From NCBI RefSeq assembly GCF_003014495.1, contig NZ_PYGC01000007.1, positions 62,001-126,000 on the forward strand: DNA of 64,000 bases. The letters are read 5' to 3'. This DNA comes from Prolixibacter denitrificans (GTDB lineage: Bacteria > Bacteroidota > Bacteroidia > Bacteroidales > Prolixibacteraceae). The translations under genes and the position numbers were made by a program. Shown in pieces: positions 9,148 through 18,375 of this stretch; the stretch's first letter is position 1; each line of letters opens with the position of its first letter. Below the pieces are notes generated by a model. The model had not been told where the DNA came from. It did not search any database and saw only the letters and a list, made by a program, of their open reading frames with translations.

Positions 9148-10052
9148 ATTTAGGTGTAAAAATAGGCAATCTCGACCTGAAAAACCCGGTTATGACGGCT
9201 TCCGGGACATTTGGGTACGGCCTGGAATTCGAGGATTTTTTCGACTTAAACCGACTGGGTGGCTTTGTGGTCAAGGGTACAACCTTGCATGCACGCCAGG
9301 GAAATCCTTATCCGCGTTCTGCTGAAACACCTTCCGGTATGTTGAATGCGGTGGGTTTACAGAATCGTGGAGTAAAGTACTTTGCCGAAAATATCTACCC
9401 GAGACTGGAGAAATTTCAGACCAATGTGTTGGTCAATGTTTCGGGTTCTACCGTGGAAGAATACGTGGAATGTGCCGAAGTGATTAACGAACTGGAACAT
9501 ATTCCCGGTATCGAACTAAATATTTCCTGCCCGAATGTAAAGGAAGGCGGAATGACTTTCGGAACAAGCTGTCCGTCGGCTGAAGCGGTAGTCCGTGCAG
9601 TACGGAAAGTTTACGATAAGCATCTGATGGTGAAGTTGTCGCCAAATGTAACTTCCATTGAGGAGATTGCCCGTGCGGTAGAAAATGTGGGTGCTGATAG
9701 TGTTTCACTTATTAATACATTGCTGGCTATGGCCATCGATGCTGAATCGCGTAAGCCTTTGCTTTCGACGATTACCGGTGGATTATCAGGTCCAGCTGTG
9801 AAGCCTGTAGCACTGCGGATGGTCTGGCAGGTGGCCCAGGCGGTGAAAATTCCGATTGTCGGTATGGGAGGTATCATGAATGCCGCGGATGCAGTTGAGT
9901 TTATGCTAGCGGGTGCTTCTGCCATCCAGGTGGGAACGGCTGGCTTTGTCGACCCGCTTGCTCCGGTAAAGATTGTGGAAGGGATTGAAGATTACCTGAA
10001 ACGTCACAAAATTGAATCGGTCACTGACTTAGTGGGCAGTTTACAATTGTAA
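9141..10052 (+). CDS. pyrD: Dihydroorotate dehydrogenase, class 1B catalytic subunit
   Basis: A 303-residue FMN protein that oxidises dihydroorotate to orotate. Visible motifs are the N-terminal TASGTFGYG, the loop [14 protein letters not shown], the active-site segment [12 protein letters not shown] with catalytic Cys130 (class 1 enzymes use Cys, class 2 use Ser), and the phosphate-binding GMGGI and [10 protein letters not shown] near the end. The pyrK gene directly upstream confirms class 1B, which uses NAD. The enzyme is cytosolic. A terminator follows. Confidence 0.97.
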   Translation: MVDLGVKIGNLDLKNPVMTASGTFGYGLEFEDFFDLNRLGGFVVKGTTLHARQGNPYPRSAETPSGMLNAVGLQNRGVKYFAENIYPRLEKFQTNVLVNVSGSTVEEYVECAEVINELEHIPGIELNISCPNVKEGGMTFGTSCPSAEAVVRAVRKVYDKHLMVKLSPNVTSIEEIARAVENVGADSVSLINTLLAMAIDAESRKPLLSTITGGLSGPAVKPVALRMVWQVAQAVKIPIVGMGGIMNAADAVEFMLAGASAIQVGTAGFVDPLAPVKIVEGIEDYLKRHKIESVTDLVGSLQL

Positions 10053-10102
10053 TTACATCTGTAAACATACGAATTAATGAATTTTAACGTTATATAACAT
10101 GC

Positions 10103-10130
10103 AGCCTGTTTTTTGAACAGGCTTTTGTTT
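10103..10130 (+). terminator. Intrinsic terminator after pyrD
   Basis: AGCCTGTT (10103-10110) pairs with AACAGGCT (10116-10123) and is followed by TTTGTTT. Confidence 0.85.
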
Positions 10131-10207
10131 ATAAAATTGCGCACGTTATTAAATTGTGCTACGATATTTTAGTGAATTTTCGAAATATTATTTCCAGAAC
10201 AGTGCCT

Positions 10208-11515
10208 ATGAGGTATTTATTGGGATCTATTTTGGCATTACTGTTTGTCATGTCCGACTTTACACCCGGCTTTTCTGACCTGGGTGTTCCCAAACACAGC
10301 TTTTCGGTTCCAGATATGAAACCGCTTAATGAGCGGTTGACCAACGATTTATCGACGTTTGAATATTCCGATTACATCGAGCGTACGGTCGATCGGTTTA
10401 TGGAACGGAATGAACTACGTGGCGTTTCCATCGCCGTAGTAAAGGATGAGAAGCTGGTATTTGCACATGGATACGGTTATGCTGACAAAGAAAACAATGT
10501 CATTACCGAACCTCGTAATATTTTCAGAATTGCCAGTGTTTCTAAGTTGGTCACAGCGGTGGCTATTTTTAAACTCATCGAGAGTGGCAAATTATCACTC
10601 GACTCAAAGGTGTTTGGCAAGGACGGCGTTATCAACGACGAAAAATATATGCCATATCGTGATCGTCGCATGAAAGATATTACCGTGCGGGAATTACTGA
10701 ATCACTCTGGCGGCTGGACGCAAAAATATGGCGACCCGATGTTCATGCCTGATGTCATTGCCCGTAAAGTGGGCGATCCACTTCCGGCGACCATCGATAC
10801 CTATTTAAAGTTTGTAACCAGCCACCGGTTGCATTTCAAGCCGGGTACCATGAGTTCGTATTCGAACCTGGGCTTTGTGTTGCTGGGCGAAGTGATTGCC
10901 CGTGCTTCCGGAATGTCGTACGAAGATTATGTGCGGGCCAATGTTTTATTGCCTGCCGGGATTACCGATATGCACATCGGGCATAATACTTATAAGGACA
11001 AATATCCAAATGAAGTCAAATATTACGAACAACGGGGATCGCTTCCGGTAACGGCCTGCGACGGTTCGGGACTGATTCTTCCGAAATCGAACGGTGGAAA
11101 CGATATTACACTGCTGAGTTCTGCGGGTGGATGGGTCGCATCCCCTGTTGAACTGATGAAGTTACTGGTGGTCATTGATGGTTTTCCCGGTGTACCGGAC
11201 ATTCTTTCGCCTGAAAGCATCCGGGAAATGACAACGCCTAATCCCCGCGGATTCGAACCGCTTGGTTGGCGCGGTACTACAGCTTCAGGGTATTGGTGGC
11301 GAACTGGCAGCATGCCTGGTACAGCTGCAATCATGAAACGTCGTCCGGACGGTCTTGAGTATGTGATCATTTCGAATACAAGTAGCTGGAAAGGGCCGAA
11401 CTTTACACGGGACCTGAGCCACCTAATGGACCGCATTTGCCGCCGGGTAAAAGAGTGGCCCGACCAAAATTTGTTCGAATATCACCGTCCCAAAGATATG
11501 TTGGCAATTAATTAA
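10208..11515 (+). CDS. Exported serine hydrolase, beta-lactamase/class C-like
   Basis: About 435 residues from the ATG at 10208. An upstream ATG at 10154 would add 18 residues without signal-peptide character, so the later start is preferred because it opens with MRYLLGSILALLFVMS. The family motifs are SxxK in RIASVSKLVTAVAIFK (the acylated Ser and its Lys) and YxN in SSYSNLGFVLLGEV. Members include class C beta-lactamases, D-amino-acid peptidases and esterases, and sequence alone does not separate them. A role in cell-wall peptide or ester hydrolysis in the periplasm is likely. It stands alone between two terminators. Confidence 0.85.
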   Translation: MRYLLGSILALLFVMSDFTPGFSDLGVPKHSFSVPDMKPLNERLTNDLSTFEYSDYIERTVDRFMERNELRGVSIAVVKDEKLVFAHGYGYADKENNVITEPRNIFRIASVSKLVTAVAIFKLIESGKLSLDSKVFGKDGVINDEKYMPYRDRRMKDITVRELLNHSGGWTQKYGDPMFMPDVIARKVGDPLPATIDTYLKFVTSHRLHFKPGTMSSYSNLGFVLLGEVIARASGMSYEDYVRANVLLPAGITDMHIGHNTYKDKYPNEVKYYEQRGSLPVTACDGSGLILPKSNGGNDITLLSSAGGWVASPVELMKLLVVIDGFPGVPDILSPESIREMTTPNPRGFEPLGWRGTTASGYWWRTGSMPGTAAIMKRRPDGLEYVIISNTSSWKGPNFTRDLSHLMDRICRRVKEWPDQNLFEYHRPKDMLAIN

Positions 11516-11536
11516 TACACAATATAATCGAATTGA

Positions 11537-11568
11537 AAAGAGCACCACATTTTGGTGCTCTTTTTTTT
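11537..11568 (+). terminator. Intrinsic terminator after the serine hydrolase gene
   Basis: AAAAGAGCACCA pairs with TGGTGCTCTTTT in a perfect 12-base stem around a four-base loop. The T run continues to 11568. Confidence 0.9.
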
Positions 11569-11710
11569 AATTGATATCTCCACATTACATTTTTATACAT
11601 TTTTTTTAAAGTAGAATGAACCCTTTTCAAACCTTTCAGGCTTTAGTGTGTTAAAGGAGGTGAAAAAAAAATTGATTTATAATCATTCACCATAAAACCG
11701 TTTAATTACA

Positions 11711-13039
11711 ATGTCTGATTTTCAAGTGATGATGCCCAAAATGGGTGAAAGTGTCCAGGAGGCTACAATCACCAAAATGTTTGTCAAAAAGGGCGATACT
11801 GTTGAAGAGGACGATGTTCTTTTCGAAATTGCTACCGATAAGGTGGATTCGGAAATTCCCTCGCCGGTTGCCGGTAAGGTAAAAGAAATTAAATACAACG
11901 AAGATGACCTGGTTGCGGTTGGGGAAGTTGTTATGTTGATTTCAATGGATGGGGAAGACGAAGGAGATGATACTTCTTCGGAAGAGACTACCGATAAAAA
12001 GGCAGAGGAACAACCTGCCGCCAAGGAAGAAAAATCGGAAACACCGAAAGATTCCGGTGCTCCGCAAGGAAATGTAAACAAACAATCGGGCCGGTTCTAT
12101 TCACCGCTGGTTCGCAGCATTGCCGATAAAGAAGGCGTTTCGTTTGACGAGCTCGAATCGATTGAAGGAAGTGGCCAGGGAGGTCGTGTTCAGAAGAAGG
12201 ATATTCTGGCTTACCTCGAAAACCGTGGCTCCGGAAAAGCTGCTCAACCCGCAGCGGCCAGTGCACCTGCACAGGAAGCCAAAGCTGCTCCCCAAGCTCA
12301 ACAACACAAAGTATCGGTTTCCATCGGTGCCGAAGATACTATCGTGGAAATGGATCGCGTGCGCAAGATGATTGCCGACCACATGGTGACATCGAAACAT
12401 GTAGCACCTCACGTAACTTCAGTTGTCGAAGCCGATATGACCAATATGGTGCTGTGGCGAAACAAAGTGAAGGGCGAATACCAGGAGAAATACGGTGAGA
12501 AAATTACGTTCATGCCCTTGATTACGGAAGCTGTTGCCAAAGCATTGGCTGAGTTCCCGTATGTAAACTCTTCGGTTGACGGTTATAATATTGTTCTGCG
12601 CAAGCATGTAAATATTGGTATGGCGGTAGCTACCGAGAATAATAACCTGGTAGTTCCGGTTATTAAAGATGCCGATACGAAGAATCTGCTTGGTTTGACC
12701 AAAGACGTGAATCGTCTGGCTGCGCTGGGACGTAAGAACAACCTGGGGCCCGACGATCTGCAGGGCGGAACATTTGCCATTACCAACTTCGGTTCGTTTG
12801 GTAACATCATCGGAACTCCGATTATCAACCAGCCGCAAACAGCTATTCTGGCTGTGGGTACCATCGAAAAGAAACCGGCTGTTATGGAAACACCTACCGG
12901 CGACGCTATCGTGGTTCGTCACAAAATGTTTCTGTCGCTGTCATACGACCACCGTGTGATTGACGGAATGTTGGGTGGTAAATTCCTGCGCCGCGTGGCT
13001 GATATTCTGGAAGAACATGATCCCAACCGCGAAATCTAA
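11711..13039 (+). CDS. 2-oxo acid dehydrogenase E2 component (dihydrolipoamide acyltransferase)
   Basis: A 442-residue E2 core of a keto-acid dehydrogenase complex. An N-terminal lipoyl domain (1-76) carries the lipoylated Lys44 in EIATDKVDSE. An acidic and Ala/Pro-rich linker leads to a peripheral-subunit-binding domain (about 128-170, FYSPLVRSIADKEGVS). After a second linker comes the acyltransferase domain, ending with the active-site SYDHRVIDG (His414, Asp418). E1 follows 42 bases downstream, so the pair forms one operon. The fused E1 suggests a branched-chain or pyruvate-type complex. The E3 gene is not in this window. A perfect Shine-Dalgarno lies about 50 bases before the start and cannot serve it. 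Confidence 0.93.
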   Translation: MSDFQVMMPKMGESVQEATITKMFVKKGDTVEEDDVLFEIATDKVDSEIPSPVAGKVKEIKYNEDDLVAVGEVVMLISMDGEDEGDDTSSEETTDKKAEEQPAAKEEKSETPKDSGAPQGNVNKQSGRFYSPLVRSIADKEGVSFDELESIEGSGQGGRVQKKDILAYLENRGSGKAAQPAAASAPAQEAKAAPQAQQHKVSVSIGAEDTIVEMDRVRKMIADHMVTSKHVAPHVTSVVEADMTNMVLWRNKVKGEYQEKYGEKITFMPLITEAVAKALAEFPYVNSSVDGYNIVLRKHVNIGMAVATENNNLVVPVIKDADTKNLLGLTKDVNRLAALGRKNNLGPDDLQGGTFAITNFGSFGNIIGTPIINQPQTAILAVGTIEKKPAVMETPTGDAIVVRHKMFLSLSYDHRVIDGMLGGKFLRRVADILEEHDPNREI

Positions 13040-13081
13040 TTGACAAACGGATAAAAGATTATTACTACAAAAGGAGATAAA

Positions 13082-15142
13082 ATGAAAGAGAATCTTCACG
13101 AACTTGAAGTTCCCAAGAAATACCATATTAAGAAGACCGATAAGGAGACCCTGGCTAAGTGGTTTTACCTAATGACCGTTGGTCGTGCTATTGATGAAAA
13201 GGCTCCCAATTACCTGAAACAGGCGATTGGATGGTCGTACCATGCACCATACGCCGGTCACGATGGAATCCAGCTGGCCATTGGTCAGGTTTTCGATAAG
13301 GAAACAGACCACCTGTTTCCTTACTACCGTGATATGCTGACCAACCTTTCGGCTGGGATGACTTCCGAAGAGTTAATCCTGAACGGAATTTCGAAAGCAA
13401 CTGATGTTACTTCGGGTGGCCGGCACATGTCGAACCACTTTGGTAAACCCGAGTGGAACATTCACAACGTTTCATCGTGTACCGGTAACCATACGCTTCA
13501 TGCTGTTGGTGTGGGACGTGCCATGCGTTATTACAAACACAAGGGCGTTTCCATCAGTTCGCAGGGAGAATCGTCGGTGTCTGAAGGATACGTTTATGAA
13601 GCCATCAACGGTGCTTCGAACGAGCAACTACCCGTGATATTCGTTTTACAGGATAATGGTTACGGAATTTCGGTTCCGAAACGTGACCAGACGGCCAACC
13701 GAAAAGTGGCTAATAACTTCACCGGATTCAAAAATCTGCGTATCATCCATTGTAACGGTAAGGACGTATTCGATTCGATGAATGCCATGGCTGAAGCAAA
13801 AGCGTGGTCGATTGAGAACCAGATGCCGGTGATTGTTCAGGCCAACTGCGTGCGTATTCATTCACACTCGAATTCCGACCGTCACGAACTGTATCGTAAC
13901 GATTACGAGTTGAATTATGTGTCGGAATACGACCCGCTGGGCAAATTCCGCCGGATGTTGCTTCGTTACAACCGCTTCACGGAAGATGAGCTGGACGAGT
14001 TGACCAACAAGGCTTTACAGGAAGTTAAGGATGTACACAAGAAAGCGCTGAAAGCTCCGGATCCGGATCCGGAATCTATCTTCGATTTTGTACTTCCCGA
14101 GCCTTACGTGTCAGAAAATTACCCTGACGGAACCCACAACGAAGACGGCGATAAAAAGAAACTAATCGAAGCTTTGAACGGTACCTTGAAAGAGGAATTC
14201 CGTCGCAACCCCGATACTTTTATTTGGGGACAGGATATGGCCAACAAGGACAAAGGCGGTATCTTCAACGTTTCGAAAGGAATGCAGCAGGAATTCGGTA
14301 TCGAGCGCGTATTTAACGGCCCGATTGCCGAGGACTATATCACAGGAACAGCCAACGGAATGTCCCGCTTCAAAGAGGATATCCGTATTGTGGTAGAAGG
14401 GGCTGAATTTGCCGACTATTTCTGGCCGGCAATGGAGCAGTTTGTGGAAATGACGCACGAATACTGGCGAACCAACGGTAAATTTTCTCCGAATGTGACC
14501 ATTCGTCTGGCTTCCGGAGGATACATCGGTGGTGGTTTATATCACTCACAGACCATTGAAGGTGCTCTATCGACATTCCCGGGTATCCGCATTGTGTATC
14601 CGTCGTTTGCTGACGATGCAGCCGGACTGCTTCGTACGTCCATTCGTTCCAAAGGACCGACGTTATTCCTCGAACCGAAAGCGCTTTACAACTCACCGAT
14701 TGCCGCTACGCCAATCCCTGAAGAATTTGAAGTACCTTTCGGCAGGGCACGCGTGCGCAAAGAAGGGTCCGATTTGACTGTTATCACTTATGGTAATACA
14801 ACCCATATGTGTCTTAATGCAGCTAACAAACTGGAAGAAGAAGGCTACAGCGTAGAAGTAATTGACCTGCGTTCACTGATTCCGCTCGATAAGGAAACCA
14901 TTCTCGAATCGGTTAAGAAGACCAACAAGGCAATTGTTGTTCACGAAGATAAAGTGTTTGCCGGCTTTGGTGGCGAAATCGCTGCGACCATTACGTCGGA
15001 AGCGTTCGAATACCTCGATGGTCCGGTGCAACGCGTTGGTTCAACCTTCACACCTGTTGGTTTTAACCGTATTCTTGAAAAAGCCATTCTTCCGAACGAT
15101 GATAAGGTTTACGATGCGATGGCCAAATTGCTCAAGTACTAA
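13082..15142 (+). CDS. 2-oxo acid dehydrogenase E1, fused alpha and beta subunits
   Basis: A 686-residue thiamine-diphosphate enzyme that decarboxylates the 2-oxo acid and acylates the lipoyl group of E2. Residues 1-340 are the alpha part (GRHMSNHFGK, then SSVSEGYVYEAINGASNEQLP and LQDNGYGISVP). Residues 355-686 are the beta part (IWGQDMANKDKGGIFNVSKG, FNGPIAEDYITGTANGMS, VHEDKVFAGFGGEIAA). In many bacteria these are two genes, whereas the single-chain form is common in Bacteroidota. A good ribosome-binding site (AAAGGAGATAAA) stands directly before the ATG. It was annotated as 2-oxoisovalerate-type because of the fusion; pyruvate is the alternative substrate. Confidence 0.93.
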   Translation: MKENLHELEVPKKYHIKKTDKETLAKWFYLMTVGRAIDEKAPNYLKQAIGWSYHAPYAGHDGIQLAIGQVFDKETDHLFPYYRDMLTNLSAGMTSEELILNGISKATDVTSGGRHMSNHFGKPEWNIHNVSSCTGNHTLHAVGVGRAMRYYKHKGVSISSQGESSVSEGYVYEAINGASNEQLPVIFVLQDNGYGISVPKRDQTANRKVANNFTGFKNLRIIHCNGKDVFDSMNAMAEAKAWSIENQMPVIVQANCVRIHSHSNSDRHELYRNDYELNYVSEYDPLGKFRRMLLRYNRFTEDELDELTNKALQEVKDVHKKALKAPDPDPESIFDFVLPEPYVSENYPDGTHNEDGDKKKLIEALNGTLKEEFRRNPDTFIWGQDMANKDKGGIFNVSKGMQQEFGIERVFNGPIAEDYITGTANGMSRFKEDIRIVVEGAEFADYFWPAMEQFVEMTHEYWRTNGKFSPNVTIRLASGGYIGGGLYHSQTIEGALSTFPGIRIVYPSFADDAAGLLRTSIRSKGPTLFLEPKALYNSPIAATPIPEEFEVPFGRARVRKEGSDLTVITYGNTTHMCLNAANKLEEEGYSVEVIDLRSLIPLDKETILESVKKTNKAIVVHEDKVFAGFGGEIAATITSEAFEYLDGPVQRVGSTFTPVGFNRILEKAILPNDDKVYDAMAKLLKY

Positions 15143-15171
15143 AACTTTAGTTGAAGATTAATCAGTAGAAA

Positions 15172-15678
15172 ATGAAAAAAATAGGATTATTCTATAGTTT
15201 CCATACACAGAAAACCGCTAAAGTGGCCGAGAAAATACAGAAAGCTTTTGACGAAAAAGGCATCGAGGCCATTAATGTGGAAGAAGTGGATGAGAAGACT
15301 TTCTTGAAATATGACAATTTGATTCTGGGCGTTCCAACCTGGTTTGACGGCGAATTACCCAACTACTGGGATGAATTTGTTCCGGCCATCGAAGAGATGG
15401 ACCTAAAAGGCAAAAAAGTTGCCATTTACGGATTGGGTGACCAGGTCAATTATCCCGAAAATTTCTGTGACGGAATTGGCATTCTGGGCAAACTGATGGA
15501 ACAGCAGGGCGCTGAGCTCGTTGGTTTTGTTTCGGCCGATGACTACAACTTCGAAAGCTCAAGAAGCGTTCGGGGTGACAAATTTGCAGGACTTGCGCTT
15601 GACCAGGAAAATCAGGCACGTAAAACCAATAAACGTATCGAAGATTGGGTAGCTGACCTTAAGAAGTCATTTAGCTGA
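15172..15678 (+). CDS. Flavodoxin (long-chain type) with an altered phosphate loop
   Basis: A 168-residue FMN electron carrier. The core flavodoxin segments are present: the first strand MKKIGLFYS, LILGVPTWFDGELPNYWDEF around the flavin ring, KKVAIYGLGDQVNYPENFCD, and the long-chain insertion with SADDYNFESSRSV. The usual phosphate-binding loop TxTGxT is replaced by FHTQKT, which lacks the conserved Gly. It lies 29 bases after the E1 gene on the same strand, so low-potential electrons from the keto-acid reaction or from pyruvate oxidoreductases may pass to it. That link is inference. Confidence 0.88.
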   Translation: MKKIGLFYSFHTQKTAKVAEKIQKAFDEKGIEAINVEEVDEKTFLKYDNLILGVPTWFDGELPNYWDEFVPAIEEMDLKGKKVAIYGLGDQVNYPENFCDGIGILGKLMEQQGAELVGFVSADDYNFESSRSVRGDKFAGLALDQENQARKTNKRIEDWVADLKKSFS

Positions 15679-15710
15679 TTACCAGATACAATTTATTGAC
15701 AAGATAAACG

Positions 15711-15746
15711 ATACCATGCTGCGGGAGGTTCTCCCTGGCATGGTAT
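15711..15746. terminator. Double-stem hairpin between the flavodoxin and glucosaminidase genes
   Basis: ATACCATGC (15711-15719) pairs with GCATGGTAT (15738-15746). Inside it, GGGAG (15723-15727) pairs with CTCCC (15731-15735). The long stem lies 32 bases after the flavodoxin stop. No T run follows, so it may be a transcript-end stabiliser rather than a plain terminator. Confidence 0.55.
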
Positions 15747-15760
15747 TCGTATATTTAGGC

Positions 15761-15768
15761 TACATTTG
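15761..15768 (+). promoter_or_regulatory. Minus-7 promoter element for the glucosaminidase gene
   Basis: TACATTTG matches TAnnTTTG and lies 17 bases before the ATG. No clear minus-33 element was found. Confidence 0.45.
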
Positions 15769-15785
15769 TAGCATAATTTCAACTT

Positions 15786-16661
15786 ATGAAACTAAGGCAA
15801 AGAAACAGACTATTTCAAATTATTGTTGTTACCGGAATAGTGATATTAGTTGCTTTACTGACCCGAACACCCGAATTCAAAACCCGAAATATACAGATGC
15901 TGGAGAAAAACATTACCAGCGTCGACAGCATTATTCCACCCGGCGATTCCACTATTGTTCCGGTTAAATACCAGGGAGTTCCCGATTTTACCGATCTCGA
16001 TCCACAGGTTCGCAAAGAAAAATTTATCCAGTTTATGCTCCCGGCCGTTCTGATCGTTCGCCACCAGTTACTGGAAGACCTGCGGCATGTCGAATACATT
16101 GAGGACCGGAAAGCTAAAGGTGATCCGATCGCTCCGGCTGATACCGTTTTCCTTCATCGTATGTTCTCGAAATATCGGACTGATTCCGTCAATGTGCTGA
16201 AACGGAGGATTTACCCCCATCCTGTGAGTCTGGTAATTGCGCAGGCAGCGCTGGAATCAGGTTGGGGTACCTCTCGGTTCTTCCGTAAGGGAAATAACAT
16301 TTTCGGCGTCTGGTCGTTCAACAGCGACGATTCACGTATTGCTTCGAAATACAAGCGCAACGGACGGACGGTCTACCTTAAGAGCTATGACTCTTACATT
16401 CAGTCCATCAGCAACTATTATCTAACCATTGCCCGAGTACCGTATTACAAGAAGTTTCGGAAGGAACGTTGGAAAGGCGCTTCGTCGCTTGATTTGCTGC
16501 CATATTTGAGTCGGTATTCGGAAAAAAGCCAGTACGCCCAACTGGCTGGTTCCATTATCCGTGAAAACGGAATACAGAAATACGACAAGTACTCATTAAG
16601 AGAATATGAACACAAATCGGGCATTATGTTGCTTATTCAGGATAAGTTGAAGTTTTGGTAA
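15786..16661 (+). CDS. Membrane-anchored glucosaminidase-domain protein (Bax-like)
   Basis: A 291-residue protein with one N-terminal membrane segment (about residues 8-26), a short periplasmic stalk, and a glucosaminidase domain from about 135. The signature VIAQAALESGWGTSRFFRKG places the catalytic Glu at 157, followed by NNIFGVWSF, which is typical of the Bax/FlgJ-like peptidoglycan N-acetylglucosaminidases. It should cut glycan strands of the cell wall in the periplasm. The gene has its own promoter and no obvious operon partner; methylglyoxal synthase follows 93 bases later. Confidence 0.88.
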   Translation: MKLRQRNRLFQIIVVTGIVILVALLTRTPEFKTRNIQMLEKNITSVDSIIPPGDSTIVPVKYQGVPDFTDLDPQVRKEKFIQFMLPAVLIVRHQLLEDLRHVEYIEDRKAKGDPIAPADTVFLHRMFSKYRTDSVNVLKRRIYPHPVSLVIAQAALESGWGTSRFFRKGNNIFGVWSFNSDDSRIASKYKRNGRTVYLKSYDSYIQSISNYYLTIARVPYYKKFRKERWKGASSLDLLPYLSRYSEKSQYAQLAGSIIRENGIQKYDKYSLREYEHKSGIMLLIQDKLKFW

Positions 16662-16754
16662 GCATTTTTTCGTCTCTGATGTTATGTTTATTTATTAGTT
16701 TTACGACAAAATAATATCAGGATTTACCGCCTGTGTGGAATAAATCAGGATATA

Positions 16755-17240
16755 ATGACAGAAATAATGAAAAAGAAGAAAAGAATTGCACTGGTTGCCC
16801 ATGACAACCGGAAGAAAGATATGATCGAATGGGTTAGCTACAACTGGAAAGAGCTGGCTCAGCATTCGCTGGTAGGAACCGGTACTACGGGTAGATTGGT
16901 AGAGGAAACCATCAACCAGAAATGCATTGAAAACGATGCGGTTCCACCCGAAGTAACCCGCTTAAAATCAGGACCATTAGGTGGAGATCAACAACTGGGT
17001 TCAATGATTTGCGAAGGCTTGATCGATATGGTTATCTTTTTCTGGGACCCGATGCAACCACAGCCACACGACGTCGATGTGAAAGCTTTACTGCGTATCT
17101 CAGTATTGTACAATATCCCGACGGCTTCAAACCGTTCAACGGCAGATTTTCTGATTTCATCAGAACTGTTTCACAAAGAATACAAGCCGCGTATTAAGGA
17201 TTATTCAGGCTACATTACCCGTTCCATTGATATGGAGTAG
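16755..17240 (+). CDS. mgsA: Methylglyoxal synthase
   Basis: A 161-residue enzyme that turns dihydroxyacetone phosphate into methylglyoxal and phosphate, an overflow route of glycolysis. The motifs are RIALVAHDNRKKDMIEW, the phosphate-binding GTGTTGRL, and SGPLGGDQQLGSMI with the catalytic Asp, followed by FFWDPMQPQPHDVDVKALLR. The length is close to the usual 150. The ATG at 16755 is used; the one at 16767 (MKKKKRIAL) is equally possible. The enzyme is cytosolic. Confidence 0.95.
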   Translation: MTEIMKKKKRIALVAHDNRKKDMIEWVSYNWKELAQHSLVGTGTTGRLVEETINQKCIENDAVPPEVTRLKSGPLGGDQQLGSMICEGLIDMVIFFWDPMQPQPHDVDVKALLRISVLYNIPTASNRSTADFLISSELFHKEYKPRIKDYSGYITRSIDME

Positions 17241-17343
17241 GAGCCTCTGTGATATTTATTTAACCTTTACATAACAATTTTATTCATTTCTCTCTGACTG
17301 AAAGGCCGTAACTTTATATTGTTAACCTCTAATCCCTTGAGTT

Positions 17344-17529
17344 ATGAGAAGAAAGAGAGAGAAATTGAGAAAAATGATTAAAGCCATGTATCTTCTGAAG
17401 GAAGTTATTGGCGAGAAGCAGGAAAATGACGTGTCGTTCAGTAAAACTCCCAAAAAGAAAATCATTGCCGATCTCAACGAGATTATTGATTTGAGCCTGG
17501 AAGATTATTATTCGACAAATTTATCCTGA
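17344..17529 (+). CDS. Small basic protein of unknown function (61 residues)
   Basis: The 61-residue frame starts MRRKREKLRKMIKAMYLLKE and continues with a predicted helical, lysine-rich part, then LNEIIDLSLEDYYSTN. It has its own leader with TAACTTTA, one base off the TAnnTTTG promoter element, and is followed by an intrinsic terminator, which supports a real gene. The family is not recognised. The highly basic helical start could bind nucleic acid, but this is a guess. Confidence 0.55.
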   Translation: MRRKREKLRKMIKAMYLLKEVIGEKQENDVSFSKTPKKKIIADLNEIIDLSLEDYYSTNLS

Positions 17530-17562
17530 TGAAATACATGTTATTACGTAACACCAACTGAA

Positions 17563-17598
17563 AACATCGCCACAGATTGCTGAGACGGTGTTTTTTTA
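17563..17598. terminator. Terminator shared by the small basic gene and msrB
   Basis: AACATCG (17563-17569) pairs with CGGTGTT (17586-17592), with one G-U pair, and is followed on the plus strand by seven T. The convergent msrB ends at 17596, so it may act both ways. Confidence 0.7.
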
Positions 17599-18096
17599 TT
17601 TTACTGATTCAGCCGCAGTATCGGGTACAAATTTTAAGGCAGCAGAATTAATACAGTAACGCAGGCCCGTTGGTGGCGGGCCGTCATTGAAAACATGCCC
17701 TAAATGAGCACCACAGTGTGCGCAGCGTACTTCCGTCCGAATCATACCGTGACTGGTATCTCTTACTTCCTTGATGTTTTTGTTATTCGCGATATCGCTA
17801 AAGCTGGGCCAGCCACAACCTGACTGGAATTTGGAATCGGAATCGAACAGCAAAGCACCGCAACAAACACAGTGATAGGTACCTTTTTGATAGAAATCGT
17901 AGTAAACGCCGGTAAATGGTCTTTCAGTAGCCGATTTCCGCGTAACTTCATATTGCAACGGCGTCAATGTTTCTTTCCATTCTTGGTCAGTCTTCTTTAC
18001 CATAGTTTGCTCGCTTTGTTTCGATTTATGACTTTGTGCCTGGGATGTAAACATTCCAGACCAAATTATACCGATAATGAGAATAGTCCGTTTCAT
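17596..18096 (-). CDS. msrB: Exported peptide-methionine (R)-S-oxide reductase
   Basis: About 166 residues from the ATG at 18096; a start 15 codons upstream exists but lacks signal character. The signal peptide [20 protein letters not shown] sends it to the periplasm. The MsrB domain is complete: zinc pairs CVCC (Cys76/79) and CAHC (Cys125/128), the GCGWPSF motif, and catalytic Cys148 in RYCINS. It repairs oxidised methionine in envelope proteins. An exported MsrB, not fused to MsrA, fits a periplasmic repair role. It is convergent with the small basic gene. Confidence 0.93.
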   Translation of the reverse strand: MKRTILIIGIIWSGMFTSQAQSHKSKQSEQTMVKKTDQEWKETLTPLQYEVTRKSATERPFTGVYYDFYQKGTYHCVCCGALLFDSDSKFQSGCGWPSFSDIANNKNIKEVRDTSHGMIRTEVRCAHCGAHLGHVFNDGPPPTGLRYCINSAALKFVPDTAAESVK

Positions 18097-18321
18097 GCTA
18101 CTACATACGTAATCCAGACAATTTTGTTTATTCGCTGGCATTTTATCTCAATGAGATTTTCATATTTACTAAAAGCTGCACGTTGCACATAAAGAAAGCC
18201 GCCTGAATCGGTATTTTGTAGTGATAAGTTGTGTTGAGTGAATTGATTTCTGTTAATATTCACTCCTTACTCACTTTTCAACATGCTTGTCTTATAATTA
18301 ATATTATGTTATTTTTATAAA

Positions 18322-18353
18322 CAGAAAAACAGGGAAGCGATTTGGCCTCCCTG
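18322..18353 (-). terminator. Terminator downstream of the TPR protein gene
   Basis: On the minus strand CAGGGA pairs with TCCCTG around a loop of about 12 bases, followed by TTTTTC. It lies 23 bases after the stop. Confidence 0.65.
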
Positions 18354-18375
18354 CTCTTATGATATTATTTACAGA

